Positions 25,701-34,142 are shown, numbered from the stretch's first letter. The stretch: 64,000 bases of DNA from G963691885 sp963691885 (GCA_963691885.1 OY829843.1:1054001-1118000); one strand, 5' to 3'. Numbers and translations: made by a program. Notes: a model not told the origin generated them from the sequence alone.

Positions 25701-27686
25701 TCAGGTCGGACCCGACTCAGGGTCGGGCTTTTCAGTGGAGATTTCTGCGTTGGAGCCGCCGGACTGACCAAACTTGGCCATTTGAGCGGATATTCTTGTA
25801 TCAGGTTTGTATTCAGGGACGAAGGAACATAACAGATCAAAAGCACCTGCCCGATCGCGTTGACGCGAAAGGTCCGAAAGCGTTGCCAGACCAGCGCGCA
25901 GGGTTTCAAGCGATCCATTCCGGGGAGAGGCCAGGGTCAGACCGGAATTGTCCCCGCCAATCGCCTCTTCCTCGTCATGAAGCAGCTCTTCAAAAAGCTT
26001 TTCTCCGGGGCGCAGACCTGTGAATTCGACGGCAATATCCTCACCGGGTTCCTTACCGCTCAGACGGATCATCCGGTTTGCAAGATCAAGGATTCGGACC
26101 GGTTCACCCATATCCAGAACAAAGATTTTGCCCCGTGTGTCTGACGCATTATCGAGGGCGATGGTGGCTGCCTGAAGAACCAGTTCAACCGCTTCACGGA
26201 CTGTCATGAAGTAGCGGGTCATTTCCGGGTGCGTGACCGTCAAGGGACCGCCTCTTGCCAGCTGTCTCTGAAACAGAGGAACAACAGAACCGGTCGAGCC
26301 CAGAACATTTCCAAACCGGACAACGACAAAACGCGTGTTTCCGCCCTCGGCATCGAGCGACTGTATATAGGCCTCTGCGAGGCGTTTGGTTGCCCCCATA
26401 ACATTGGTGGGATTAACGGCCTTGTCGGTCGAGATCTGCACCATGCAATGCACGTTGCTGGCCAGGCAGGCATCCGCGACAATCCGGCTGCCGATGATAT
26501 TGGTCAGGATGCCCTCAGTTGGATTTCCTTCCACCATCGGCACATGTTTTAACGCCGCGGCATGAAAAACGACCTCGGGTTGCTCGGTCGTCATAACGTC
26601 CAGGATACGCACGGGATCGCGGATATCGGCCAAAATCGGGCTGCGCGATAAATCTGGATGATCTTCCAGAATTTCCCGGTCGATTTCATAAAGCTGATAC
26701 TCGGAACTATCCAACAATGAGATATGGTCCGGTTCCAGAGAACAGATCTGACGCACCAATTCGGATCCGATTGTCCCGCCAGCGCCGGTAACCAGAACAC
26801 GGCGTCCCCGCACCATTTTTTCAATTGAGGCACGGTCAAGAGGCGTCTGTGGCCGCCCCAACAAATCCTCAATCGCAATGGGTCGTGTTTCAATGGGTTT
26901 GTCTGCAGCCTCGCCGGCTGCCTCAAGTTCTTTCAGGCGGGGCAGGCGCGACACCATCAGCCCGTGACGGGTCGCCAGATCCATCACATCGCGGACGAGT
27001 GCTCCCTCAGCGTCTTCTCTGGTGACGACGAGGCGTTGAGCCTTGGGACTAAACTTCTTGCTTGCGAGGTCTGTTTCAAGGTCTTCCAAATTACCCAGTA
27101 CTTCCACCCGGTGAATTTCCCGGCCAACACGCCTGTTTCGATCGTCATAGATCCCAAGAACGCTATAATTTGCCTTACGGTCCCGCTTCAACTCTCTCAG
27201 GAAGAGTTCTGTCTCGTCACCGGCCCCGACCAGAATGACCGGAATACGGGCAACCGAACCTCGGTCCATGATTTTTTCAAGCCGGCGGTCTTTCCAGATC
27301 CGATAGACAAAACGCGGCCCGCCCAGCAGGGCAATGAGCACGAACCACTGTATGACCGGAACTGATCTGGGAAAAAACTCCAGACGTGTCAGGACAAACA
27401 GTACGGGCACGAAAATGACGACAACCAGGGTCACCGCCCTGGTAATCGCCATCAGGTCATGGATTGATGCGTAGGCCCAAATTCCGCGATACATGCGTGA
27501 GAACCGAAAAATCGCTGCGGCGATCAGCACGAAAGTGAGGGTACCGGTCAGCAGATATTCGCTGGCATAAAAATGAAACGACTCACCTGTGCGCAGGTAG
27601 AGTGCAATCGGCAGCGAAATGCCGGCCATGAAGAGGTCGTGCACATACGCAATCCGCGCGCGGCTGAGTCGGGGTCTGAATTCCAT
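25701..27686 (-). CDS. Membrane-bound UDP-HexNAc 4,6-dehydratase (WbpM/CapD/WreV-like)
   Basis: The 661-residue protein has four N-terminal membrane segments (residues about 15-125), then a CoA-binding-like domain with VILVGAGDETELF. The SDR domain starts near 295 with VLVTGAGGTIGSE (NAD site). It continues with HAAALKHVPMVEGNP, the modified catalytic STDKAVNPTNVMGATKR, in which Met replaces the usual SDR Tyr, and LRPGEKLFEELL near the end. This fits the large dehydratases that make UDP-4-keto-6-deoxy-HexNAc for QuiNAc or FucNAc synthesis. It is the last polysaccharide gene before purH. Confidence 0.9.
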   Translation of the reverse strand: MEFRPRLSRARIAYVHDLFMAGISLPIALYLRTGESFHFYASEYLLTGTLTFVLIAAAIFRFSRMYRGIWAYASIHDLMAITRAVTLVVVIFVPVLFVLTRLEFFPRSVPVIQWFVLIALLGGPRFVYRIWKDRRLEKIMDRGSVARIPVILVGAGDETELFLRELKRDRKANYSVLGIYDDRNRRVGREIHRVEVLGNLEDLETDLASKKFSPKAQRLVVTREDAEGALVRDVMDLATRHGLMVSRLPRLKELEAAGEAADKPIETRPIAIEDLLGRPQTPLDRASIEKMVRGRRVLVTGAGGTIGSELVRQICSLEPDHISLLDSSEYQLYEIDREILEDHPDLSRSPILADIRDPVRILDVMTTEQPEVVFHAAALKHVPMVEGNPTEGILTNIIGSRIVADACLASNVHCMVQISTDKAVNPTNVMGATKRLAEAYIQSLDAEGGNTRFVVVRFGNVLGSTGSVVPLFQRQLARGGPLTVTHPEMTRYFMTVREAVELVLQAATIALDNASDTRGKIFVLDMGEPVRILDLANRMIRLSGKEPGEDIAVEFTGLRPGEKLFEELLHDEEEAIGGDNSGLTLASPRNGSLETLRAGLATLSDLSRQRDRAGAFDLLCSFVPEYKPDTRISAQMAKFGQSGGSNAEISTEKPDPESGPT

Positions 27687-27738
27687 GGCCTGTTCTTAGC
27701 CAGTGCCGCTGCTTTGGACAAGGTCACGGACCATGGTT

Positions 27739-28644
27739 TCAGCCCGTCTTTTCGCGAAGAAAACCCTGGTACCAGTGAGCGACTTCTTCCAGACCGGCCT
27801 CGAGCGTTTGCTCAGGCGACCATCGGGGTACCATCCCGTCGACTGTAAAATCACCCAGCAGACGATCTATGGCCGCGGATTTCCGGGTGACAAATCCGCC
27901 AAACCGAAGCAGGCCCGGCGGTACCGGCAGCAACCGGGCCGGGCGCCCCATGGCCAAGGCCAATCCCCTGATCAAATCAGGCGTGGACACGTCCTGACCA
28001 TCCGACGGCAAGAACGTGCCGGTTGGCCCCTCTATACAATGCTGTATGGCACTGACCAAATTCTGTCTCGATATCAGGCTGCGACTGTTTTTGACCAATC
28101 CCAAAGGCAAGGGAATTCCTTGATGAACAATCTTGAGCAGAGATCGAAAATTGCCCCCGACACCTGGCCCATAAACTAAGGGTGGCCTCAGAACAGTCCA
28201 GCTCATCTCACCGGCCAGTTCTTTAAGGGCCAATTCGGCTTCCGCCTTACTGACCGCATAAGGGTCCTGGGGATCGGGGATGTCACGGTGCGAATAGGGT
28301 TGTCCGCCCTCTCCCATCACCTTCGCAGTGCTGACAAAAATAAATCTTCTTACACCCGCGCCGCTTGCCTGCCGGACCAACTGCGCCGTACCCATCAGGT
28401 TTACGGTTCGATAGGCATGTATTGGATTCGAATGACGTTCTTTCATCACATGCGCGCGGCCCGCCAAATGGACCACCGTATCCACAGATTGGGACACATA
28501 TGGGCGCCAATCCGTCATTCGGTCGATGGACCCGACTTGTTCCCGGCCCACCGCAAGCACGTCATGGCCCAGCCCCTCCAGATACGGCACAAGCCCTTGA
28601 CCGACAAATCCTGTTGGCCCTGTTACGAGGATGCGACCGGCCAT
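27739..28644 (-). CDS. NAD-dependent epimerase/4-reductase (WbpV/WreQ-like)
   Basis: A 301-residue extended SDR with the Rossmann motif GPTGFVGQG at residues 8-16 (Pro where GxxGxxG enzymes usually have Ala or Gly), VVHLAGRAHVM near 61, the catalytic Tyr-Lys in YAVSKAEAEL and the Ser of FVSTAKVMGE. Relatives such as WbpV and WreQ reduce or epimerise the 4-keto sugar made by WbpM-type dehydratases. The next gene here is that dehydratase. ATG 28644 is preferred; a much earlier in-frame start would run through the transferase gene. The 5' end overlaps the transferase 3' end by 22 bases. Confidence 0.85.
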   Translation of the reverse strand: MAGRILVTGPTGFVGQGLVPYLEGLGHDVLAVGREQVGSIDRMTDWRPYVSQSVDTVVHLAGRAHVMKERHSNPIHAYRTVNLMGTAQLVRQASGAGVRRFIFVSTAKVMGEGGQPYSHRDIPDPQDPYAVSKAEAELALKELAGEMSWTVLRPPLVYGPGVGGNFRSLLKIVHQGIPLPLGLVKNSRSLISRQNLVSAIQHCIEGPTGTFLPSDGQDVSTPDLIRGLALAMGRPARLLPVPPGLLRFGGFVTRKSAAIDRLLGDFTVDGMVPRWSPEQTLEAGLEEVAHWYQGFLREKTG

Positions 28645-29633
28645 TTCACCATCCAGACTAGAAGGAATAGAACCACAAGCGCAGCACAGAAAATCGCAAG
28701 CGCCGGCGCAGTGACAGACCAGAACGCGCAGATAACCAGAAGTGTATTGGCAAGGGCGATCGCCAGACTGACCCTCGAATGCGAAAAGCCGCGTTGAACG
28801 GCCCGTTGATAAAAATGCGACCGATGCGCCTGCCAGAATTTCTCCCCCCGCACGATCCGGCGGCACAAGGTAAGACCTGCATCTGCCAGATAATACAGGG
28901 GCAGGATCAATGCCGCCTCAAACCCGCCTCTCGCCGCCAGCCCCAGCAACAACCCGCCCAACAAAAACCCGAGTGGTACCGAACCGACATCGCCCAGAAA
29001 GATCTTTGCCGGATGCCAGTTCCACAGCGCAAAGCCTGCCATGGCCCCGCCGATTGCCAGGATGTGAAACACCTCAGACAATTCGAAAAGCGCATAGCCA
29101 AGAGATCCACCAGCAAGCGCAAGCCCGGCCACAATGGCAATCGTCTCCACCGCTGAGATGCCGTCGATCCCATCCATGAAGTTAAAGAAATTCAGAAACC
29201 CGACCCAGACAAAGCCAGAGACAACAAGGTCAACATAAGGGGGCAACAATCCCTGAAAGACCAACCCCTGCCCGTTGAGCCAGAAAAGACCGACAAGCAC
29301 CGCCACACCGTGGACCGCCAGCCGCAGCGCAGAAGAGAGTGAGGCCAGATCATCGCGCCAGGAGATCGCGGCCAGCAAAAGAACGGACACGAGCAGAAAA
29401 CTGAAGCCTGGCGCCGGAAACGCCATCTGAAGGCCAAGCCAGACCAGAACAATTGTCCCGCTCACCGCGAGCCCCCCACCCCTGGGTGTCGGGGTCGTAT
29501 GAGAGGAGCGGTCAACCGGCCTGTCCATAATGTCTCGCGCCAAGAGATAACCGATCAGCGCGCGCACGGCCAAAAGGCTGGCGACAAAGCTAATGGAGGT
29601 GACAAGGACAGGGTTCAATAGTTGAGACATCAT
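28623..29633 (-). CDS. Polyprenyl-phosphate HexNAc-1-phosphate transferase (WecA/WbpL/WreU-like)
   Basis: A polytopic membrane enzyme of 336 residues with about ten hydrophobic segments, family of WecA/MraY. It transfers a sugar-1-phosphate from UDP-sugar to undecaprenyl phosphate, starting glycan assembly at the inner membrane. The diagnostic cytosolic motifs are seen: RGGGLAV near 51, WRDD near 92 (the Asp-Asp pair), NFFNFMDGIDGI near 148 and KIFLGDVGS near 211. HRSHFYQRAV near 270 is the HxHxxxRR-like loop of this subfamily. It is followed by a 4-reductase and a 4,6-dehydratase, which suggests QuiNAc- or FucNAc-type initiation. Confidence 0.92.
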   Translation of the reverse strand: MMSQLLNPVLVTSISFVASLLAVRALIGYLLARDIMDRPVDRSSHTTPTPRGGGLAVSGTIVLVWLGLQMAFPAPGFSFLLVSVLLLAAISWRDDLASLSSALRLAVHGVAVLVGLFWLNGQGLVFQGLLPPYVDLVVSGFVWVGFLNFFNFMDGIDGISAVETIAIVAGLALAGGSLGYALFELSEVFHILAIGGAMAGFALWNWHPAKIFLGDVGSVPLGFLLGGLLLGLAARGGFEAALILPLYYLADAGLTLCRRIVRGEKFWQAHRSHFYQRAVQRGFSHSRVSLAIALANTLLVICAFWSVTAPALAIFCAALVVLFLLVWMVKWPVASS

Positions 29634-29698
29634 GGGCGCTTATACCGCGCCTGCACCCGCTGTCCAATCCAACTTTCAGCTTTCGGAGGAACGCCTCG

Positions 29699-30205
29699 TC
29701 AGGCGATTTTATGAAGGGCGTCCTGACCCACCGTCACAGATATTTCCCGACCCAACAGATTGAGAAGGACAATCACCCGCTCTTTATCCGTTTCGCACTG
29801 GAAAATGCCGGTCCGATCCATCAAGGCACCTTCGACAATGGCCACCTGATCACCCTGTTTGAATCGATGCATGCGGGACAGACGGACAATGCCATCCTCA
29901 TCTTCCCTCTGCCGGATTTCATCAATCACCCGATGGGACACTGCCGAGGGCAATTTGCCAAAGCTGACCAATCGAGCGACACCGATTGTGTTATTGATGC
30001 AATGCCAAGCATCCACCGCCAGATCAATCTGAACAAAGAGATAGCGTGGAAACAGGGGAACTTCTACAGGGGCGACCGGTCTGCGTTGATGGCGCAGTTT
30101 CTTGATCATGCGGGGCAAATATACCGTAAAACCTTGCCGCTCCAGATGGGTCTGGGCGAGCTTTTCTGCACCTGGCTTTGTATTGACGACAAACCAGCGT
30201 TTCAT
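29699..30205 (-). CDS. NusG/RfaH-type transcription antiterminator
   Basis: A 168-residue specialised NusG paralog. The NGN domain (WFVVNTKPGAEKLAQTHLERQGFTVYLP ... VPLFPRYLFVQIDL) occupies residues 4-105. A C-terminal KOW segment (FKQGDQVAIVEGALMDRTGIFQ) follows. Such proteins travel with RNA polymerase and prevent premature termination in long surface-polysaccharide operons. It overlaps the upstream regulator by four bases (ATGA) and precedes the sugar-transferase gene, so it presumably acts on its own operon or a distant polysaccharide cluster. The housekeeping NusG gene would be elsewhere. Confidence 0.9.
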   Translation of the reverse strand: MKRWFVVNTKPGAEKLAQTHLERQGFTVYLPRMIKKLRHQRRPVAPVEVPLFPRYLFVQIDLAVDAWHCINNTIGVARLVSFGKLPSAVSHRVIDEIRQREDEDGIVRLSRMHRFKQGDQVAIVEGALMDRTGIFQCETDKERVIVLLNLLGREISVTVGQDALHKIA

Positions 30206-30885
30206 CGGGCAGCTTCCCTGCCCTGCTCGACCATCGGCTGAAGGTGGCGATTCGGTTCACCGTCCAGATCAACACTCAGCAATGGTGGCGCCATCAACGG
30301 CAGATCGGGATACTGCTTGCGAAGTTCATTCACCTTTTGCTGTGATTTCAGAAGTGCCGTAACGACAATCGCATCGACAGGGCCAAGATCTTCGAGGGAT
30401 TTCGCAACCCTGAGGCCCGCGTAGGACTGGAGTGTAACAGAGTCATCAACGATGCCCGCAATGGCAACTTTCGAGTCAAGTGCGGAGAGCGCAATCACAT
30501 CGCTCAGATCACTGACACCAACCAAAGCGATACGCTTGTACCCCAGGTCTTCGCATTCCTGCATAAGATTCGAGCATTCCACCCGTGCCTTGCGGAAGAA
30601 ATTGAATGACGAAGTCAGATATTCCGAAGTCAGGCGCGACTTCTCGGCAAATCCCTGCGGGGTCAGGAAATAGGCGTAGCGGTTTGACGGTACCTGCTGG
30701 ACCTTGATCAGGCCTTTTCTGACGCACCGTTTCAAATAGGCATTCGCCAATCCCAGCGCGATCCCAAGGGTGTTCGCCACACTGCGTTGGGTAAGGTTGC
30801 TGTCTTCTTCAACCGCATTCAGGATGCCCAGCGTAATCGGGCTGTCCGCGTCATCGTCAACAGTTGATTGAGAAGGCGTTCGCAT
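30202..30885 (-). CDS. Winged-helix regulator with a Rossmann-like C-terminal domain
   Basis: A 227-residue protein. An N-terminal winged helix (residues about 15-75) contains TQRSVANTLGIALGLANAYL and the wing VPSNRYAYFLTPQG, like regulators at polysaccharide loci. The C-terminal half (about 108-200) reads as a nucleotide-binding fold: RIALVGVSDLSDVIALSAL, IAGIVDDS, GLRVAKSLEDLGPVDAIVVTAL. That order resembles the N-terminal UDP-sugar-binding domain of PglD-type acyltransferases. I infer a regulator that senses a nucleotide sugar. ATG 30885 is chosen; the longer GTG start (30963) would lie inside the palindromic operators. It overlaps the NusG-like gene by four bases. Confidence 0.75.
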   Translation of the reverse strand: MRTPSQSTVDDDADSPITLGILNAVEEDSNLTQRSVANTLGIALGLANAYLKRCVRKGLIKVQQVPSNRYAYFLTPQGFAEKSRLTSEYLTSSFNFFRKARVECSNLMQECEDLGYKRIALVGVSDLSDVIALSALDSKVAIAGIVDDSVTLQSYAGLRVAKSLEDLGPVDAIVVTALLKSQQKVNELRKQYPDLPLMAPPLLSVDLDGEPNRHLQPMVEQGREAAR

Positions 30886-30914
30886 CGTCCAAAAAGCTCT
30901 AAAATAATGAAAAA

Positions 30915-30943
30915 ATAATATCCGCGAACCAGCGTGTTCACGA
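30915..30943 (-). promoter_or_regulatory. Putative promoter of the polysaccharide operon
   Basis: On the minus strand a -10-like TATTAT (30920-30915) lies 17 bases after a weak -35-like TCGTGA (30943-30938), placing the transcript start near 30908 and the ATG at 30885. The -35 lies inside the first palindrome at 30936-30950, so a bound regulator would cover it. The -35 is poor, so the call is tentative. Confidence 0.4.
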
Positions 30944-30972
30944 AATGAACATATAGCGTTCACGGTATGAAC
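30936..30972. promoter_or_regulatory. Tandem palindromic operator, two copies of GTTCA-N5-TGAAC
   Basis: GTTCAcgaaaTGAAC (30936-30950) and GTTCAcggtaTGAAC (30958-30972) have perfect 5-bp arms and lie 22 bp apart centre to centre, two helical turns. They sit between the regulator gene (ATG 30885) and the divergent dehydrogenase gene (31119). The obvious candidate binder is the winged-helix regulator next to them. The repeats are direct observation; the binding is inference. Confidence 0.75.
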
Positions 30973-31038
30973 GTCAACCCGTCAGTGCATGGGAACGAGC
31001 GATTGGTCACACATAAATCATTGCCGCCAACGACCAAT

Positions 31039-31067
31039 TTGACAGGCGCTATCAACCTCGTTACCCA
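31039..31067 (+). promoter_or_regulatory. Putative promoter of the UDP-HexNAc dehydrogenase gene
   Basis: A consensus -35, TTGACA (31039-31044), is followed after 17 bases by TACCCA (31062-31067), a weak -10. The start codon lies 52 bases further. It is about 70 bases from the palindromes, so the regulator could act on both directions. Confidence 0.4.
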
Positions 31068-31118
31068 AGGCGCCTGACCAGCACACTCAAACTTCCCGGC
31101 ACAATAGGGGACGGCATC

Positions 31119-32408
31119 TTGACGAATGATCTACGGGTTACTGGAACAGACCGGAAATCCAACCCACGCATCGCTGTAATCGGTCTGGGCTATGTCGGTC
31201 TGCCCCTGGCAGTTGCGCTGGCCAAAACCTACTCGGTAGTCGGGTTTGATATTGATGTCACACGGGTTTCCGAGCTGCGCCGTGGTATGGACCGTACCCG
31301 TGAGATCGACAATGCCAGTTTGATGAACAGTAGTCTGGAACTGACATCCGATCCGGACCGGCTGACCCTTCAAGACGTTTTTATTGTGACAGTCCCGACA
31401 CCCGTGGACGAAAAAAATCGTCCGGATTTGCGCGCCGTTCAGAAAGCCTCCGAAACCGTGGGCCGGGCCATCGAAAAAGGCGGCATTGCTGTTTTCGAAA
31501 GCACCGTCTATCCGGGCGTTACAGAGGAAATTTGCGGTCCGATCATCGAGGAATTGTCTGGCCTGACATGCGGTGAAGACTTTCATCTCGGCTATTCGCC
31601 AGAGCGCATCAATCCAGGTGACAAGGTGCATACAGTCGACAGGATTACCAAGGTTGTCGCTGCACAAACGCCCGAAACAGCAGCACTACTGGCCGAAATC
31701 TATGGTTCAATGAACGATAACAACATCTTCATTGCCCGGGACATCAAGACCGCTGAGGCGTCGAAGATAATTGAAAACGCGCAACGCGATATCAACATCG
31801 CCTTTGTGAACGAAATTGCCCTGATTTTCGGCAAGATGGGCCTGTCCGTACATGATGTGCTGGATGCAGCACAAACCAAGTGGAATTTCCTGGGCTTCAC
31901 ACCGGGACTGGTCGGGGGTCACTGTATTGGCGTTGACCCCTACTACCTGGCCCATGCCGCCCAGGAAATCGGTTACAATCCCGAGATTATTTTGTCCGGT
32001 CGGCGGGTGAATGACGCGATGGGGGCGACCATCGCCGCGCGGATTGATCTGGAACTGGGTCGGAAGTCCGCCCGCATCTTGCTGCTCGGCATCACGTTCA
32101 AAGAAAATGTGCCCGATATCCGAAATTCAAAGGTCATCGATATCGCCCGTTCCCTGCGCAGTCTGGGACATCAGGTAACGATCCATGATCCACTGGCCGA
32201 TGCCGAGGAAGTCCAGCACGAATATGCCTATCCGCTTACCAAAGAACTTTCCGGATCTTTTGATTGCGTGATCGGTGCCGTGTCCCATGACAGCTTTTCT
32301 GATCTTGCACTGCAGGACCTGGTGAATGAAGACGGTCTGATCGCGGATATCAAAGGCATTTGGCGGGACAAACCAAGACTGGAAAACCGCCGTTACTGGT
32401 CGCTTTGA
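31119..32408 (+). CDS. UDP-N-acetylhexosamine 6-dehydrogenase (WbpO/TviB-like)
   Basis: Oxidises C6 of UDP-HexNAc to the uronic acid with NAD. The 429-residue protein has the NAD motif GLGYVGLPLAVALA near residue 22, ESTVYPGVTEE near 125, NAQRDINIAFVNE near 226 and the catalytic Cys in GLVGGHCIGVDPYYL near 262. The C-terminal domain has GITFKENVPDIRNSKV. The TTG start at 31119 follows AGGGG. The gene diverges from the polysaccharide operon across the palindrome region and converges with the heparinase-like gene (6-base gap). The product UDP-sugar acid would feed the same glycan. Confidence 0.92.
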   Translation: MTNDLRVTGTDRKSNPRIAVIGLGYVGLPLAVALAKTYSVVGFDIDVTRVSELRRGMDRTREIDNASLMNSSLELTSDPDRLTLQDVFIVTVPTPVDEKNRPDLRAVQKASETVGRAIEKGGIAVFESTVYPGVTEEICGPIIEELSGLTCGEDFHLGYSPERINPGDKVHTVDRITKVVAAQTPETAALLAEIYGSMNDNNIFIARDIKTAEASKIIENAQRDINIAFVNEIALIFGKMGLSVHDVLDAAQTKWNFLGFTPGLVGGHCIGVDPYYLAHAAQEIGYNPEIILSGRRVNDAMGATIAARIDLELGRKSARILLLGITFKENVPDIRNSKVIDIARSLRSLGHQVTIHDPLADAEEVQHEYAYPLTKELSGSFDCVIGAVSHDSFSDLALQDLVNEDGLIADIKGIWRDKPRLENRRYWSL

Positions 32409-32414
32409 GCGGCC

Positions 32415-34088
32415 CTACTTGGTGCCTTCTTTCTGAAGCGCCCATTTGATCGTCTTTTCGCCAGCGCCGGTATCGCCGACAAGCACGATCTGCTGCGTGC
32501 GTCGGGCGTCGCCGCGTTTGCCCATATAAATGCTGTCTTCAAGACGGATCGCAGCACCGCTGGACCGGAACCGCCAACCCGCGCCGCTGGGCATTTGCAA
32601 AAGCGCCGCTGACTGGTTGGCAAGCAAAGAAACCTTTGATCCGGGATATAAATGAAACCGCAATTCAAACCGCCGTGGGGTTACGGGCTGGGCCGGATCA
32701 ACCGGCAATAGGCTGTCTTCACCGCGGATATCCAGACCGCTCTCGCTCAGGAAAACCCGCCTGTTGTGATAGAAACCCAACAGCGATGCATACCCATCAT
32801 GGCGCGCTGACAACCAGGTTGCCCCGTCCGCACTGTCCCGTTCAGAGGTGACCGAGGCCCGTCTATCGCCAAAACCCTCATCGGTGAGCGCGCTGGAATT
32901 GGTCATGGCCAGCGTCAGGGTCGAATGTGCAGGGGTGGATCGTTGCGCCTCTCGCCACGCCAGATCATCAGACATTGCAGCACCGCAATTGACGATGATC
33001 CGGTCCTTACCCTGGCTGATTTCGAGGGACAGGGTCCCGGCATGCCCGTGTCGGTCAATTCCGGCAAGGGGTGGCGGGCCAACATCCATCAGCAGAAGGG
33101 TTTTTGCGGCTTGCAGGCGCTGAAACCCTGAATGCGGAGTCTGTATCGGGGGCTTGGCGTCGCTTTCCGATAGGGACAGCACAAGATCAATCTCACTCGG
33201 CCGCCCTTCGGTCGTGTCATTAAAATGCGCCAACCCACCATCGCCATGACGGAAAAACCGGATCATCGGGGTCATCCGGTCTATGGCATTCTGGACACCG
33301 TTTGGCACCGGTTGCTGCGCTGTGCGATAGGCGTAGCGCACGTCGATCGCCAATCGCAGAACGCCCAACAGAACCATCGGGCTGCGTTCAATATGCCCGC
33401 CATCAGGCAGGACCTGCCTGTCAAACTCTGCGGACAACAGACTGCCCGCCCCTTCAAGTGATTTATGAAGGCTGGCAAAAGAAAGGCAGGCAAGCACCAG
33501 CCCTTTCAACGCGATCAATCGCGCCGCACCGTCGGTCTCATAGGGGGCGACCCTATGCAAATGATGGAACTGCCGCAGGATGGATTTACGGATCCGCCGT
33601 TGGACCAACTCGTCGGTCTCGCCAAAACATGTCGAAAAATGCATCAGCCAGGACGAAATCCGGGCACCGACCGTGGCCGCATTCCACGCCTGTGGCGACC
33701 ATTCCTGATTGTGGTCTATCCAGTCCATGACAAGACCAACCGCCCGGCGTTTCGACCCATCCGTATTGTCGGCGTTCAGGTCTGCCAGCCATGTAAACCC
33801 GTGAAGCGCGGCGAGCCACGCATCCGACGCGTCGGTTACAGCCCAGGGATTGTTTGCCTGACGCACAACCTTTCCTGCGAACGGAAAGGATCCATCGCGT
33901 ATTGCAGCACCCCGCGCGGGATCACCGCGCCAGGGATGGGTCGCATTGAACACGAGGGGTCCCGGATCGGCATCACCAAGCGTGGTTCCGTATAGCGGCA
34001 AACTGCGCACAACCTTGGTCGCCTGATAGCGCATGGAAGGCCAAAGACCGGTTTGGTTTGCCGCTAGTTTCGTTTGTCCTCGTGCCAT
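32415..34088 (-). CDS. Heparinase II/III-family protein
   Basis: A 557-residue protein with the alginate-lyase-like helical N-terminal domain (for example WLAALHGFTWLADLNAD, WMDWIDHN-type repeats, SWLMHFSTCF) and a C-terminal beta-sheet domain with HGHAGTLSLEISQGKDRIIVNCG, including the HxHAGxLS motif. In alphaproteobacteria a gene of this family is usually found between rpe and purH. Here rpe adjoins it, but purH is 6.7 kb away behind the polysaccharide block. No signal peptide is clear. A true polysaccharide lyase role is not established for this subfamily. Confidence 0.88.
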   Translation of the reverse strand: MARGQTKLAANQTGLWPSMRYQATKVVRSLPLYGTTLGDADPGPLVFNATHPWRGDPARGAAIRDGSFPFAGKVVRQANNPWAVTDASDAWLAALHGFTWLADLNADNTDGSKRRAVGLVMDWIDHNQEWSPQAWNAATVGARISSWLMHFSTCFGETDELVQRRIRKSILRQFHHLHRVAPYETDGAARLIALKGLVLACLSFASLHKSLEGAGSLLSAEFDRQVLPDGGHIERSPMVLLGVLRLAIDVRYAYRTAQQPVPNGVQNAIDRMTPMIRFFRHGDGGLAHFNDTTEGRPSEIDLVLSLSESDAKPPIQTPHSGFQRLQAAKTLLLMDVGPPPLAGIDRHGHAGTLSLEISQGKDRIIVNCGAAMSDDLAWREAQRSTPAHSTLTLAMTNSSALTDEGFGDRRASVTSERDSADGATWLSARHDGYASLLGFYHNRRVFLSESGLDIRGEDSLLPVDPAQPVTPRRFELRFHLYPGSKVSLLANQSAALLQMPSGAGWRFRSSGAAIRLEDSIYMGKRGDARRTQQIVLVGDTGAGEKTIKWALQKEGTK

Positions 34089-34142
34089 TGCAGGCCCTGT
34101 TTACCTTTCTTGTCTTACGATCCCGCCGGAAATGGCAGGCCC

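Noticed and set aside
25694..25918. 75-residue extension of PurH
   Set aside because: It lies inside the dehydratase gene in another frame; ATG 25693 has its own ribosome site and the family N-terminus.
28645..28866. 74-residue extension of the epimerase-like protein
   Set aside because: It overlaps the transferase gene; the Rossmann motif begins right after ATG 28644.
31045..31074. GGCGC...GCGCC inverted repeat as a second operator
   Set aside because: Arms are only five bases, far apart, and common in GC-rich sequence; the GTTCA palindromes are a much better candidate.
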